This document shows, in pieces, positions 15,821 through 22,754 of a stretch of 23,607 nucleotides of DNA. The position numbers and the translations under genes were made by a program. Below the pieces are notes generated by a model that saw nothing but the letters and a program-made list of their open reading frames with translations, was not told the DNA's origin and did not search any database. This stretch comes from JBELMB01 sp042088665 (GTDB lineage: Bacteria > Pseudomonadota > Alphaproteobacteria > Rhodobacterales > Rhodobacteraceae), in NCBI GenBank assembly GCA_042088665.1, contig JBELMB010000071.1:1-23607 (forward strand). Reading direction: 5' to 3'. The stretch's first letter is position 1. Each line of letters starts with the position of its first letter.

Positions 15821-16282
15821 ATGAGCGACACGCCCCTTTCCGCCGATATTCAGACGATCCAGCGGATCTTGCCGCACCGGTACCCGTTCTTGCTGGTTGA
15901 CCGTGTGGTGGACATCATCGGCACGCAAAGCGCTGTGGGCATCAAGAATGTCACCATGAACGAGCCGCACTTTCAGGGACACTTTCCCGGAACGCCGATC
16001 ATGCCCGGCGTGACCATCGTCGAGGCCATGGCGCAGACAGCCGCAGTCATGGTGGGCACATCCCTGAACCTCATGGATCAGGATCTCAAGATCTACTTCA
16101 TGTCGATCGACAACTGCAAATTCCGCCGCAAGGTCATTCCCGGCGATCAGGTGCGCATGAACATCGAAACCCTGCGCGGCGCGCCGGGCCGCAAGGTCTG
16201 GAAGATCCGCGGCGTGGCCGAGGTTGACGGCGAAATGGCCGCAGAGGCAAACTTCACCGCCATGATGGACCTCGGCGAATGA
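15821..16282 (+). CDS. fabZ: 3-hydroxyacyl-ACP dehydratase FabZ
   Basis: FabZ removes water from 3-hydroxyacyl-ACP in fatty acid elongation and competes with LpxA for 3-hydroxyacyl-ACP. The product has 153 residues. The hot-dog fold motif is HFQGHFPGTPIMPGVTIVEA, with catalytic His54 and Glu68. ILPHRYPFLLVDRV near the N-terminus is also typical. The start at 15821 has only a weak AGAAAG upstream. The open frame extends 14 codons further, but the family start fits here. The stop overlaps the lpxA start (ATGA). Confidence 0.95.
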   Translation: MSDTPLSADIQTIQRILPHRYPFLLVDRVVDIIGTQSAVGIKNVTMNEPHFQGHFPGTPIMPGVTIVEAMAQTAAVMVGTSLNLMDQDLKIYFMSIDNCKFRRKVIPGDQVRMNIETLRGAPGRKVWKIRGVAEVDGEMAAEANFTAMMDLGE

Positions 16283-17067
16283 GCGCGACGCAGATCCATC
16301 CCATGGCCTTTGTGGAACCGGGCGCGCAGCTTGGCGAGGGCTGTGTCGTGGGGCCCTTCTGCACCGTGGGACCAGAGGTGGTTCTGGGCGACCGGGTGCA
16401 TCTCAAAAGCCACGTGGTGATCACCGGCCAGACCGAGATCGGTGCCGATACAGTGATCTTTCCCTTCGCCTGCATCGGTGAAATCCCGCAGGATCTGAAG
16501 TTCAAGGGCGAGAAGACCCGCCTCGTCGTGGGCGCGCGCAACCGCATTCGCGAACACGTCACAATGAACACCGGCACCGAGGGCGGTGGCGGCGTGACGC
16601 GCGTGGGTGATGACGGGCTGTTCATGGCCGGCAGCCATGTGGCGCATGACGGGCAGGTCGGCAACAACGTGATCTTTGTGAATTGCGCCGCCATTGCCGG
16701 GCATTGCGTGATCGAGGACGAAGTGATCATCGGCGGGCTGTCCGCGATCCACCAATGGGTGCGCGTTGGCCGCGGCGCAATTATCGGCGCCAATACCTTT
16801 GTCACCAATGATGTGATCCCGCATGGCCTTGTTCAGGCCCCCCGCGGCAAGCTCGACGGGCTGAACCTTGTCGGCCTGAAACGCCGCGGCGTCGACCGAT
16901 CCGACATCACCGCCATGCGCGCCGCCTTTCAGATGCTGGCCCAGGGCGAAGGCGCCTTTCAGGACCGTGCCCGCCGCCTGGGTGACGAAACCGAAAGCAG
17001 TTTCGTCCGCGAGATCGTGACCTTTATCATGGGTGACAGCGATCGGTCCTTCCTGACGCCGGGCTGA
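16279..17067 (+). CDS. lpxA: Acyl-ACP--UDP-N-acetylglucosamine O-acyltransferase
   Basis: LpxA performs the first step of lipid A synthesis, adding a 3-hydroxyacyl chain to UDP-GlcNAc. The product has 262 residues built of left-handed beta-helix hexapeptides. HVAHDGQVGNN places the catalytic base at His123, with H120, H142 and H158 in the positions of the other active-site histidines of the E. coli enzyme. The position that sets acyl length in E. coli (Gly173) aligns with Ala171 here by counting from the shared HQ motif. It overlaps fabZ by four bases and lpxI by one. Confidence 0.96.
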   Translation: MSATQIHPMAFVEPGAQLGEGCVVGPFCTVGPEVVLGDRVHLKSHVVITGQTEIGADTVIFPFACIGEIPQDLKFKGEKTRLVVGARNRIREHVTMNTGTEGGGGVTRVGDDGLFMAGSHVAHDGQVGNNVIFVNCAAIAGHCVIEDEVIIGGLSAIHQWVRVGRGAIIGANTFVTNDVIPHGLVQAPRGKLDGLNLVGLKRRGVDRSDITAMRAAFQMLAQGEGAFQDRARRLGDETESSFVREIVTFIMGDSDRSFLTPG

Positions 17068-17915
17068 TGCTGGCGCTGATTGCAGGCCAGGGGCGTCTGC
17101 CCGAGGCGGTGCAGGCGTCGCAGCCGGGCAGGGCGCTGGTCTGCGCATTGGAGCATTGCCCGCCGGAACACCTGACCGTGGACCGGGTGTTCCGGCTGGA
17201 AACCATCGGCAGCCTTCTGAACTGGCTCGCAGATCAAGCCGTGACGCAGGTCTGTTTCTGCGGCGCGGTGACCCGCCCCGAGATCAGCGCTGACGCGGTG
17301 GACGCCGCGACCAAACCCTTGGTGCCCAAGGTCTTGCGCGCGCTTGAGCGCGGTGATGACGGCGCGCTGCGGATCATCATGGCGCTGTTCGAAGACAAGG
17401 GGTTTCACGTGCTGGCGGCCCATGAGGCCGTGCCGGGTCTTTTGCCGCCCGAGGGGCTTTGGGGGGCCAAGACCCTGCCAGAGGGCGCCGAAGCCGCGGC
17501 GCAGATGGGGGACTCCGTGAGCCAGGAACAGTCAGCCGAGGATCTGGGACAGGCCTGCGTGGTGCGCGCAGACCTTGTGATTGCCCGCGAGGGCAAGGAT
17601 GGCACCGATGCCATGCTGCGCGCGCTTGGCCGTGGAAACCTGCCCGAGGCGGCACAAGACAGGCCAGGCGCCCTGCTGTACAAGGCGCCCAAACCCGGTC
17701 AGGACCGGCGCGCGGACCTGCCGGCCATCGGGCCGGAAACCGTGCGCGGCGCGGCACAGGCCGGGCTGGGCGGCTTGGTGATCGAGGCAGGCGGGGTGAT
17801 GATCCTTGACCAGTCTCAAACCGCACGGGCCCTGGCGGAAACAGGACTGTTTTTGTGGATACGCGCGGCGCCCGGGCCGTCGGGCGTCGCCTCGACCCAA
17901 GGGAAAGCGCGCTGA
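17067..17915 (+). CDS. lpxI: UDP-2,3-diacylglucosamine pyrophosphatase LpxI
   Basis: LpxI cuts UDP-2,3-diacylglucosamine to lipid X and UMP and replaces LpxH in most alphaproteobacteria. The product has 282 residues. The N-terminal LALIAGQGRLPEAV, the central GKDGTDAML and the C-terminal RRADLPAIGPETVRGAAQAG are typical of this family (formerly DUF1009). The aspartate of DLPAIGP (D217) probably corresponds to the catalytic aspartate known from Caulobacter LpxI. That match is by motif, not alignment. The start shares its A with the lpxA stop (TGATG), and the stop is shared the same way with lpxB. Confidence 0.93.
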   Translation: MLALIAGQGRLPEAVQASQPGRALVCALEHCPPEHLTVDRVFRLETIGSLLNWLADQAVTQVCFCGAVTRPEISADAVDAATKPLVPKVLRALERGDDGALRIIMALFEDKGFHVLAAHEAVPGLLPPEGLWGAKTLPEGAEAAAQMGDSVSQEQSAEDLGQACVVRADLVIAREGKDGTDAMLRALGRGNLPEAAQDRPGALLYKAPKPGQDRRADLPAIGPETVRGAAQAGLGGLVIEAGGVMILDQSQTARALAETGLFLWIRAAPGPSGVASTQGKAR

Positions 17916-19075
17916 TGCATGTCTTTATCACGGCCGGAGAGGCCTCTGGCGACAAACTCGGCGCGGCGCTGATGGCGGGGCTCAAGGCACGCGTGCCGGG
18001 GATCCGGTTCACCGGAATCGGCGGGCCCCGCATGACCGCCGAAGGGCTGGACTCGCTCTTTCCCATGGACGAGATCTCCATCATGGGGATCACCGAGATC
18101 CTGAAGGAATACCGCCACCTCAAGGCCCGCATCCGCGAAACCGCCGACCGCGTGGTTGCGGATCAGCCCGATGTGTTGATCACGGTGGACCTGCCGGAAT
18201 TTTCGCTGCGCGTGGCCCGGCTGGTCAAGGCGGTCTCTGACGTGCGGGTGGTCCATTACGTGGCACCAACCGTCTGGGCGTGGCGGCCCAAGCGTGCGCA
18301 AAAGATGGCGGCCCATGTGGACCAGGTGCTGGCGCTCTTGCCCTTCGAGCCACCCTATATGGAGCGCGCCGGGATCGCCTGCGACTTTGTCGGCCACCCC
18401 GTGGTGACCGATCCGCTGGCCTCCGAGGCAGAGGCGCAGGCCTTTCGCGACGCGCGGGGCATCACCGGTGAGATGGCCCTGATCCTGCCGGGGTCGCGAC
18501 GCTCGGAGGTGGGGCGGCTATTGCCGGTCTTTGAACAGGTGGCGGTGCATCTGCAGGACATCCGTCCGGATCTGCGCCTCGTGCTGCCCGCCGCAGATGC
18601 CGTTGCCGACACGGTCCGAAGCGCCGCCGTGAACTGGCCGGGTGACCCGGTGGTGATCGACCCGCGCGAGGATCCGGGCGGCACCGCAAAGCGCGCCGCC
18701 TTTCGCGCCGCGGATGTGGCGGTTGCCGCATCGGGCACCGTGTCGCTGGAACTGGCCGCGGCGGGCACGCCGATGGTCATCGCCTATGACATGAGCTGGC
18801 TCTCGCGTCAGATCATTGGCCGGATGCTCTTGGTGGACACGGTCACGCTGGTCAATCTGGTCTCCGAAACGCGCACGGTTCCGGAATTTGTCGGCCCGGC
18901 CTGCCAGCCTGTTCCGATCGCCGAAGCGGTCTCAGCGGTGCTTGCTGATCCCGGCCCGCAGGCCGAGGCCATGGCGCTGACCATGGCCCGGCTGGGCCGC
19001 GACGGCCCGCCACCGGGCGACCGCGCCGCCAACGCCGTGTTGGAGCGCCTTTCGCAAGGCCAGACCCGCCACTGA
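17915..19075 (+). CDS. lpxB: Lipid-A-disaccharide synthase
   Basis: LpxB joins UDP-2,3-diacylglucosamine and lipid X to the lipid A disaccharide at the inner membrane. The product has 386 residues: GEASGD at 8-13, VDLPEFS with D92, VAPTVWAW at 117-123, GHP at 160-162, GSRRSE at 193-198 and ASGTVSLELAAAGTPMV for nucleotide binding, all typical of this GT-B glycosyltransferase. AAGGGA lies before the start, inside lpxI. It is the last gene of the lipid A run. The final codons and stop are repeated as a 13-base direct repeat 29 bases downstream. Confidence 0.96.
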   Translation: MHVFITAGEASGDKLGAALMAGLKARVPGIRFTGIGGPRMTAEGLDSLFPMDEISIMGITEILKEYRHLKARIRETADRVVADQPDVLITVDLPEFSLRVARLVKAVSDVRVVHYVAPTVWAWRPKRAQKMAAHVDQVLALLPFEPPYMERAGIACDFVGHPVVTDPLASEAEAQAFRDARGITGEMALILPGSRRSEVGRLLPVFEQVAVHLQDIRPDLRLVLPAADAVADTVRSAAVNWPGDPVVIDPREDPGGTAKRAAFRAADVAVAASGTVSLELAAAGTPMVIAYDMSWLSRQIIGRMLLVDTVTLVNLVSETRTVPEFVGPACQPVPIAEAVSAVLADPGPQAEAMALTMARLGRDGPPPGDRAANAVLERLSQGQTRH

Positions 19076-19486
19076 GGCCAGAATAGCCACTGACCCGCCA
19101 CTGACGCGCCGCGAGACAACCCAAGGGTTCACCACGGACACCGGGTGTCCGGGGGACTGTTCAGGCATTCTAGACCCCAGAGATGGCAGACGGCCTGCGC
19201 CGCCTCGTTCGCGTGCCTTTTGACGAAACAGACCTCGGCGGGCGCGCTGTAAAGTGACGTTCCTTTGGCCAAGGCCGCTCGCAGGCAACCAAAAGCGGGA
19301 GTGGGTGACCAAAGCGTCCCTCTCCCTACCGCCCTTTATCCTGTGGCGATTCGGAAAAGAATTCCTTTCCATCCGACATAATTTCCAAGGTCGATCGTGC
19401 AAAAGCACCAGACAGCGCCCGGTCGCGCCAAAGCGCCTCTGACCCAGTCACTTGACCTTCGCAGGTTTTGTGTCCGATTTCCCGGT
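19076..19486. other. 411-base gap between lpxB and the convergent H1-like gene
   Basis: No credible gene. GACCCGCCACTGA at the lpxB end (19063-19075) recurs at 19092-19104. AACCC-AA-GGGTT lies at 19118-19129. CGGACACC-G-GGTGTCCG (19135-19151) is a perfect 8-bp inverted repeat and may help end lpxB transcription, though no T-run follows. GGAAAAGAATTCCTTTCC at 19353-19370 is an 18-base palindrome with a single mismatched pair. For the minus-strand gene ending at 19487, no intrinsic terminator is seen. Confidence 0.45.
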
Positions 19487-20323
19487 CTACTTGGCGCCCG
19501 TCTTGGTCCTCGCCTTGGTGCCGGACTTTGCCGACGACATCGCCGCAGATTTGGTGATCGATTTGGCGGAATTGGCCTTGCCCGCCTTGCGCATCTTTGC
19601 CTTTGCGCTCTCTTCCACGGTGGGCGCCGTCATGGACGGATTCGCGTCCTTCGGCGTGCCCTTGTCTCGCGCCGCCTTCTTGTCCGCCGCGCGCTTGGCG
19701 CTTTTCTTCTTGGTGGAACTGGCCTTCTTCTTTGCTTTTGGCCGGTTTGCTTCTGGCTGGTCGGGTTTCGCTGCCCTCTTGCCGGAGGCTTCTTTTTTTT
19801 CGGCCCGGGCAGCCTTCTTCTTGCGCGTCTTTTCCCCGGCTTTTTTCTTGGCCATCTTTTGCGACCCGTCCTTGCCGTTCTTGCCTGCCTTCTTCTTTTT
19901 CGTCTTCTTGCGAGCGGCCTTCGCCTTTGGCGTCTCGGCCGCGCCCTGAGCCTCGGACAAGGCGGCCGCCTCCGCCACATCACCCGCAGCGGACACATCG
20001 GACAGGGGCAAACCGTCAACCGGCTCTTCAGCCGGCGCCGCAGTCAATGCCGCCACGGTTTCCTCCGCGACCGGCGCGGGCAAGCCGCTGGCGCGGTTCG
20101 GCACGGGGGAGGGACGGGGCCGCGACGCCTGTCCTGCCGCCTCCACGGTCTCGCGCGCCGCGGCAACCAGACTGCGCGCGCGCAACATGTTCACCCGCGG
20201 CAGGGCGCACAGATCCGCCTCGGCGGTCGCCGCCAAAGCCTGCGCGCTCTTGATGCCCTGCGCCATCAGCGCCGCCGCAATCGCCGGTCCAACGCCGCGC
20301 ACCCGTTCCAGATCCTTTGTCAT
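19487..20323 (-). CDS. Helix-hairpin-helix protein with histone H1-like lysine-rich tail
   Basis: A 278-residue protein with three parts. Residues 3-62 form a tandem helix-hairpin-helix unit (LERVRGVGPAIAAALMAQGI, then a degenerate LPRVNMLRARSLVAAARE), a sequence-independent DNA-binding fold. Residues 63-131 are a Pro/Ala/Glu-rich acidic linker. Residues 132-278 are almost only Lys, Ala, Ser, Thr, Arg and Gly, with runs such as RKKTKKKKAGK and TRKKKAARAEKK, like the C-terminal tail of histone H1. The start at 20323 has a perfect AAGGAGG seven bases upstream, so it is strongly translated. It is divergent from rpsB. A nucleoid-associated or RNA-binding role is inferred from composition; a ribosome-linked role is an alternative. 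Confidence 0.78.
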   Translation of the reverse strand: MTKDLERVRGVGPAIAAALMAQGIKSAQALAATAEADLCALPRVNMLRARSLVAAARETVEAAGQASRPRPSPVPNRASGLPAPVAEETVAALTAAPAEEPVDGLPLSDVSAAGDVAEAAALSEAQGAAETPKAKAARKKTKKKKAGKNGKDGSQKMAKKKAGEKTRKKKAARAEKKEASGKRAAKPDQPEANRPKAKKKASSTKKKSAKRAADKKAARDKGTPKDANPSMTAPTVEESAKAKMRKAGKANSAKSITKSAAMSSAKSGTKARTKTGAK

Positions 20324-20375
20324 TGTGGTCCTCCTTGGCGGGCGAGTAAACCAAATCGCGCTCAGCGTGTCTACA

Positions 20376-20387
20376 ACGTATATACGT
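20376..20387. promoter_or_regulatory. Perfect 12-bp palindrome ACGTATATACGT between the H1-like gene and rpsB
   Basis: ACGTATATACGT is its own reverse complement and is the only AT-rich core in this divergent gap. It lies 53 bases upstream of the minus-strand start and could serve as the -10 region for that gene, or as an operator acting on it. The rpsB promoter candidate lies about 50 bases to the right. Confidence 0.4.
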
Positions 20388-20432
20388 AAGCGGTACGAAT
20401 TCGGGATTCCACCTGCGCAGCGCCATCCCCCC

Positions 20433-20461
20433 TTGCAAACCATGAAAAACCGCTGTACGCG
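20433..20461 (+). promoter_or_regulatory. Possible promoter of rpsB-tsf
   Basis: TTGCAA at 20433-20438 and TACGCG at 20456-20461 are 17 bases apart. The -35 box is good and the -10 box weak, as often in high-GC alphaproteobacteria. Transcripts starting here would carry a leader of about 150 bases before rpsB. Confidence 0.4.
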
Positions 20462-20471
20462 CCCCTCCACA

Positions 20472-20579
20472 CCCCGCAGGCGGGGGCGGGCCTTCCGGGG
20501 GAGACATCCCCGAAGGTCCACCGGTTGAGAGACCGACCACCAGACCGCCACACCCGGCACACTGGTTCAGGTCTCTTGA
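20472..20579 (+). promoter_or_regulatory. Structured 5' leader of rpsB (possible autoregulatory RNA)
   Basis: Three consecutive hairpins fit between the promoter candidate and the rpsB ribosome site. CCCCG (20472-20476) pairs with CGGGG (20481-20485). CCTTCCGGGGGA (20491-20502) pairs with TCCCCGAAGG (20507-20516) apart from two bulged bases. TTGAGAGACC (20525-20534) pairs with GGTCTCTTGA (20570-20579), ten pairs including two wobbles, and encloses ACCAG/CTGGT (20539-20543 with 20562-20566) and an inner GCC/GGC. Many bacteria control rpsB by S2 binding its own leader; whether this RNA does so is inference. Confidence 0.5.
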
Positions 20580-20618
20580 TCCTCCGCCAAGGCTTGAAAC
20601 CGGAAAGGATAAGAACGC

Positions 20619-21398
20619 ATGGCTCTTCCTGAGTTCTCCATGCGCCAGCTGCTCGAAGCTGGCGTGCACTTTGGCCACCAGACGCAGCGCTGGAACCCCC
20701 GCATGGGCGAGTTCATCTACGGCGCGCGCAACGGCATCCACATCGTCGACCTGACGCAGACCGTCCCGATGCTGGACGCGGCGCTGAACGCGATCCGCGA
20801 ATGCGTCGCCAAGAACGGCCGCGTGCTGTTCGTCGGCACCAAACGCCAGGCCTCGGCGCCGATCGCCGAAGCGGCCGAGAAATGCGCGCAGTACTACATG
20901 AACCACCGCTGGCTGGGCGGCACGCTGACCAACTGGCAGACCGTGTCCCAGTCGATCAACCGCCTGCGCGAGATCGACGAAAAGATGGAAAACGGCGCCG
21001 ACGGCCTCACCAAGAAAGAGCGCCTGAACATGGAACGCGACCAGGGCAAGCTGCAGGCGTCGCTCGGCGGGATCCGTGAAATGGGTGGCGTGCCCGACCT
21101 GCTTTTCGTCATTGACGTCAAGAAAGAAGCGCTGGCCGTGGCTGAGGCCAACAAGCTGGGCATCCCGGTTGTGGCCGTGGTCGACACAAACTGCTCGCCT
21201 GCGGGCATCGACTACATCATCCCGGGCAACGATGACGCCGCCCGCGCCATCGCGCTTTATACCGATCTGGCCAGCCGCGCCGCATTGGACGGTATGACCG
21301 CCATGATGGGCGACGCCGGCATCGACCTTGGCGCGCTCGAGGATGCACCGGCCGAAGAGCTGATCGCAGACGCGGACGCCGCCGCAGCTGGCGCCTGA
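20619..21398 (+). CDS. rpsB: 30S ribosomal protein S2
   Basis: S2 of the small subunit, 259 residues. It starts ALPEFSMRQLLEAGVHFGHQ after the methionine, then TQRWNPRMGEFIYGARNGIHIVDL, YYMNHRWLGGTLTNWQT and PVVAVVDTNCSPAGIDYIIPGNDDA, all highly conserved. The start at 20619 has GGAAAGGAT upstream. The tail after the core is acidic and alanine-rich (EDAPAEELIADADAAAAGA), a common alphaproteobacterial trait. tsf follows after 272 bases that hold a strong hairpin and a tandem repeat. The pair lies downstream of lpxB rather than before pyrH. Confidence 0.97.
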   Translation: MALPEFSMRQLLEAGVHFGHQTQRWNPRMGEFIYGARNGIHIVDLTQTVPMLDAALNAIRECVAKNGRVLFVGTKRQASAPIAEAAEKCAQYYMNHRWLGGTLTNWQTVSQSINRLREIDEKMENGADGLTKKERLNMERDQGKLQASLGGIREMGGVPDLLFVIDVKKEALAVAEANKLGIPVVAVVDTNCSPAGIDYIIPGNDDAARAIALYTDLASRAALDGMTAMMGDAGIDLGALEDAPAEELIADADAAAAGA

Positions 21399-21409
21399 TC
21401 GCGCTGCAC

Positions 21410-21439
21410 GGAACCCTTTGTAACGCGTCAAAGGGTTCC
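21410..21439 (+). terminator. Strong hairpin between rpsB and tsf (partial terminator or processing site)
   Basis: GGAACCCTTTG (21410-21420) pairs perfectly with CAAAGGGTTCC (21429-21439), 11 bp around an 8-base loop, 12 bases past the rpsB stop. No T-run follows, so it is probably not a full intrinsic terminator. It may protect the rpsB message end or reduce read-through into tsf. Confidence 0.5.
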
Positions 21440-21508
21440 ACCGCCAAAATCCCTTGAGGGGGTCCGCCGCGCGGGCACTGTCGCAAAACCGACATGTGCG
21501 CGTGGCAT

Positions 21509-21556
21509 GGGCGTTCCAGAAATCGGGCGTTCCAGAAATCGGGCGTTCCAGAAATC
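21509..21556 (+). repeat. Three perfect copies of a 16-base repeat between rpsB and tsf
   Basis: GGGCGTTCCAGAAATC occurs three times without a mismatch (21509, 21525, 21541) and a fourth unit begins with GGGCG. It lies in untranslated DNA between two highly expressed genes. A shorter related motif, in reverse orientation, follows tsf (GATTTCTGG at 22693-22701). The remaining parts of this 272-base gap hold the hairpin at 21410 and the tsf ribosome site. Confidence 0.9.
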
Positions 21557-21670
21557 GGGCGGACCCGAAAGACACTGGCGGGACGGCCAGGGCCGCGTCC
21601 CGCGCCGCCACCGCCCGCGCATTTGCAAACGACGCCATCCAGGCGAAGATGACATGAGGAGAGCCAAACC

Positions 21671-22546
21671 ATGGCGATCACTGCGAAACAGGTGAAAGAA
21701 CTGCGCGAAATGACTGGCGCAGGCATGATGGACGCCAAGAAGGCGCTGGTCGAGACCGACGGCGACATGGACGGCGCCGTGGACTGGCTGCGCACAAAGG
21801 GTCTGGCCAAGGCCGCCAAGAAGTCCGGTCGCACCGCGGCAGAGGGCCTCGTCGCGGTCAAGGTCGCCGGCGGCAAGGGCGTCGCGGTCGAGGTCAACTC
21901 CGAGACCGACTTCGTGGCCAAGAACAGCGATTTCCAGGAGATGGTGAACGGTGTTGCCACCGCTGCGCTGGGTGTTGCGGACGTGGACGCCCTGAAAGAG
22001 GCGGACATGGGCGGCAAATCCGTGACCGAGAACATCACCGACAAGATCGCCACCATCGGCGAGAACATGTCGCTGCGCCGCATGTCCTCCGTTGAAGGGG
22101 AGGTCGTGGCCGCCTATGTGCACAACGCTGCGGCTGAGGGCCTCGGCCAGATCGGCGTTCTGGTCTCCATGACCGGCGGCTCCGAAGAGTTCGGCAAGCA
22201 GGTCGGCATGCACATCGCGGCAATGAACCCGCAGGCGCTCAACGAGGCGGCACTCGACCCGGCTGTGGTCGAAAAGGAAAAAGCCGTCCAGATGGACATT
22301 GCACGCGAGTCCGGCAAGCCCGAAGCGGTGATCGAAAAGATGATCATCGGCCGCATGAAGAAGTTCATGGCCGAAGTGACGCTGCTGGGTCAGGCCTTTG
22401 CGCTGGACACCGACAAGACCGTTGAACAGGCGGCCAAGGACGCTGGCGCCGAGATCACCGGTTTCGTACGCATGCAGGTCGGTGAAGGCATCGAAAAGAA
22501 GGAAGAGGACTTCGCCGCCGAGGTGGCCAAGGTCGTTCAGGGCTGA
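21671..22546 (+). CDS. tsf: Translation elongation factor Ts
   Basis: EF-Ts is the nucleotide exchange factor for EF-Tu. The product has 291 residues. The N-terminal UBA-like part reads ITAKQVKELREMTGAGMMDA, then KKALVETDGDMDGAVDWLRTKG. The core has VEVNSETDFVAKNSDFQ, the EF-Tu contact region of the family, and HIAAMNPQAL. The C-terminal part has EVTLLGQAFALDTDKTVEQ. GAGGAGAG precedes the ATG. It is followed by a terminator hairpin. Confidence 0.97.
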   Translation: MAITAKQVKELREMTGAGMMDAKKALVETDGDMDGAVDWLRTKGLAKAAKKSGRTAAEGLVAVKVAGGKGVAVEVNSETDFVAKNSDFQEMVNGVATAALGVADVDALKEADMGGKSVTENITDKIATIGENMSLRRMSSVEGEVVAAYVHNAAAEGLGQIGVLVSMTGGSEEFGKQVGMHIAAMNPQALNEAALDPAVVEKEKAVQMDIARESGKPEAVIEKMIIGRMKKFMAEVTLLGQAFALDTDKTVEQAAKDAGAEITGFVRMQVGEGIEKKEEDFAAEVAKVVQG

Positions 22547-22647
22547 TCCGCCCCGCGATCCTGTCGACCCCGGCCAGCTTTGTGCCGGGTCCGAGAGACC
22601 AGATTGCCGTTCAGGGTCTGTGACGACCGGGACGGCAGGTTCTTCAG

Positions 22648-22677
22648 ACGGCGCCATCCTCAGAGGTGGCGCCGTTT
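22648..22677 (+). terminator. Terminator after tsf
   Basis: ACGGCGCCA (22648-22656) pairs perfectly with TGGCGCCGT (22667-22675); the loop itself forms CCT/AGG. TTTC follows, a short T-run. A weaker hairpin (CCCGGC at about 22570, GCCGGG at about 22586) lies nearer to the stop. Together they probably end the rpsB-tsf transcript. Confidence 0.62.
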
Positions 22678-22703
22678 CGCGTTCAGGAATCAGATTTCTG
22701 GCA

Positions 22704-22742
22704 CCGGAATTCAGCGCCGGATTTCAGGGCCGGATTTCAGGG
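22704..22742 (+). repeat. Three tandem 13-base units after tsf
   Basis: CCGGAATTCAGCG (22704) is followed by two identical CCGGATTTCAGGG units (22717 and 22730). Just left are GCGTTCAGGAATC (22679-22691), a one-gap variant of the repeat before tsf, and GATTTCTGG (22693-22701), the reverse complement of its second half. The block ends 12 bases before the stop of the convergent gene. Confidence 0.8.
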
Positions 22743-22754
22743 CCAGTCAGACGA

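Noticed and set aside
19452..19949. Phe/Leu/Ala-rich plus-strand frame resembling a membrane protein
   Set aside because: It is the complement of the Lys/Ala-rich tail of the minus-strand H1-like gene (AAG complements to CTT), which produces false hydrophobic runs.
21509..22742. CRISPR array as explanation for the repeats around tsf
   Set aside because: The units are directly adjacent without spacers, too short, and there are no cas genes.
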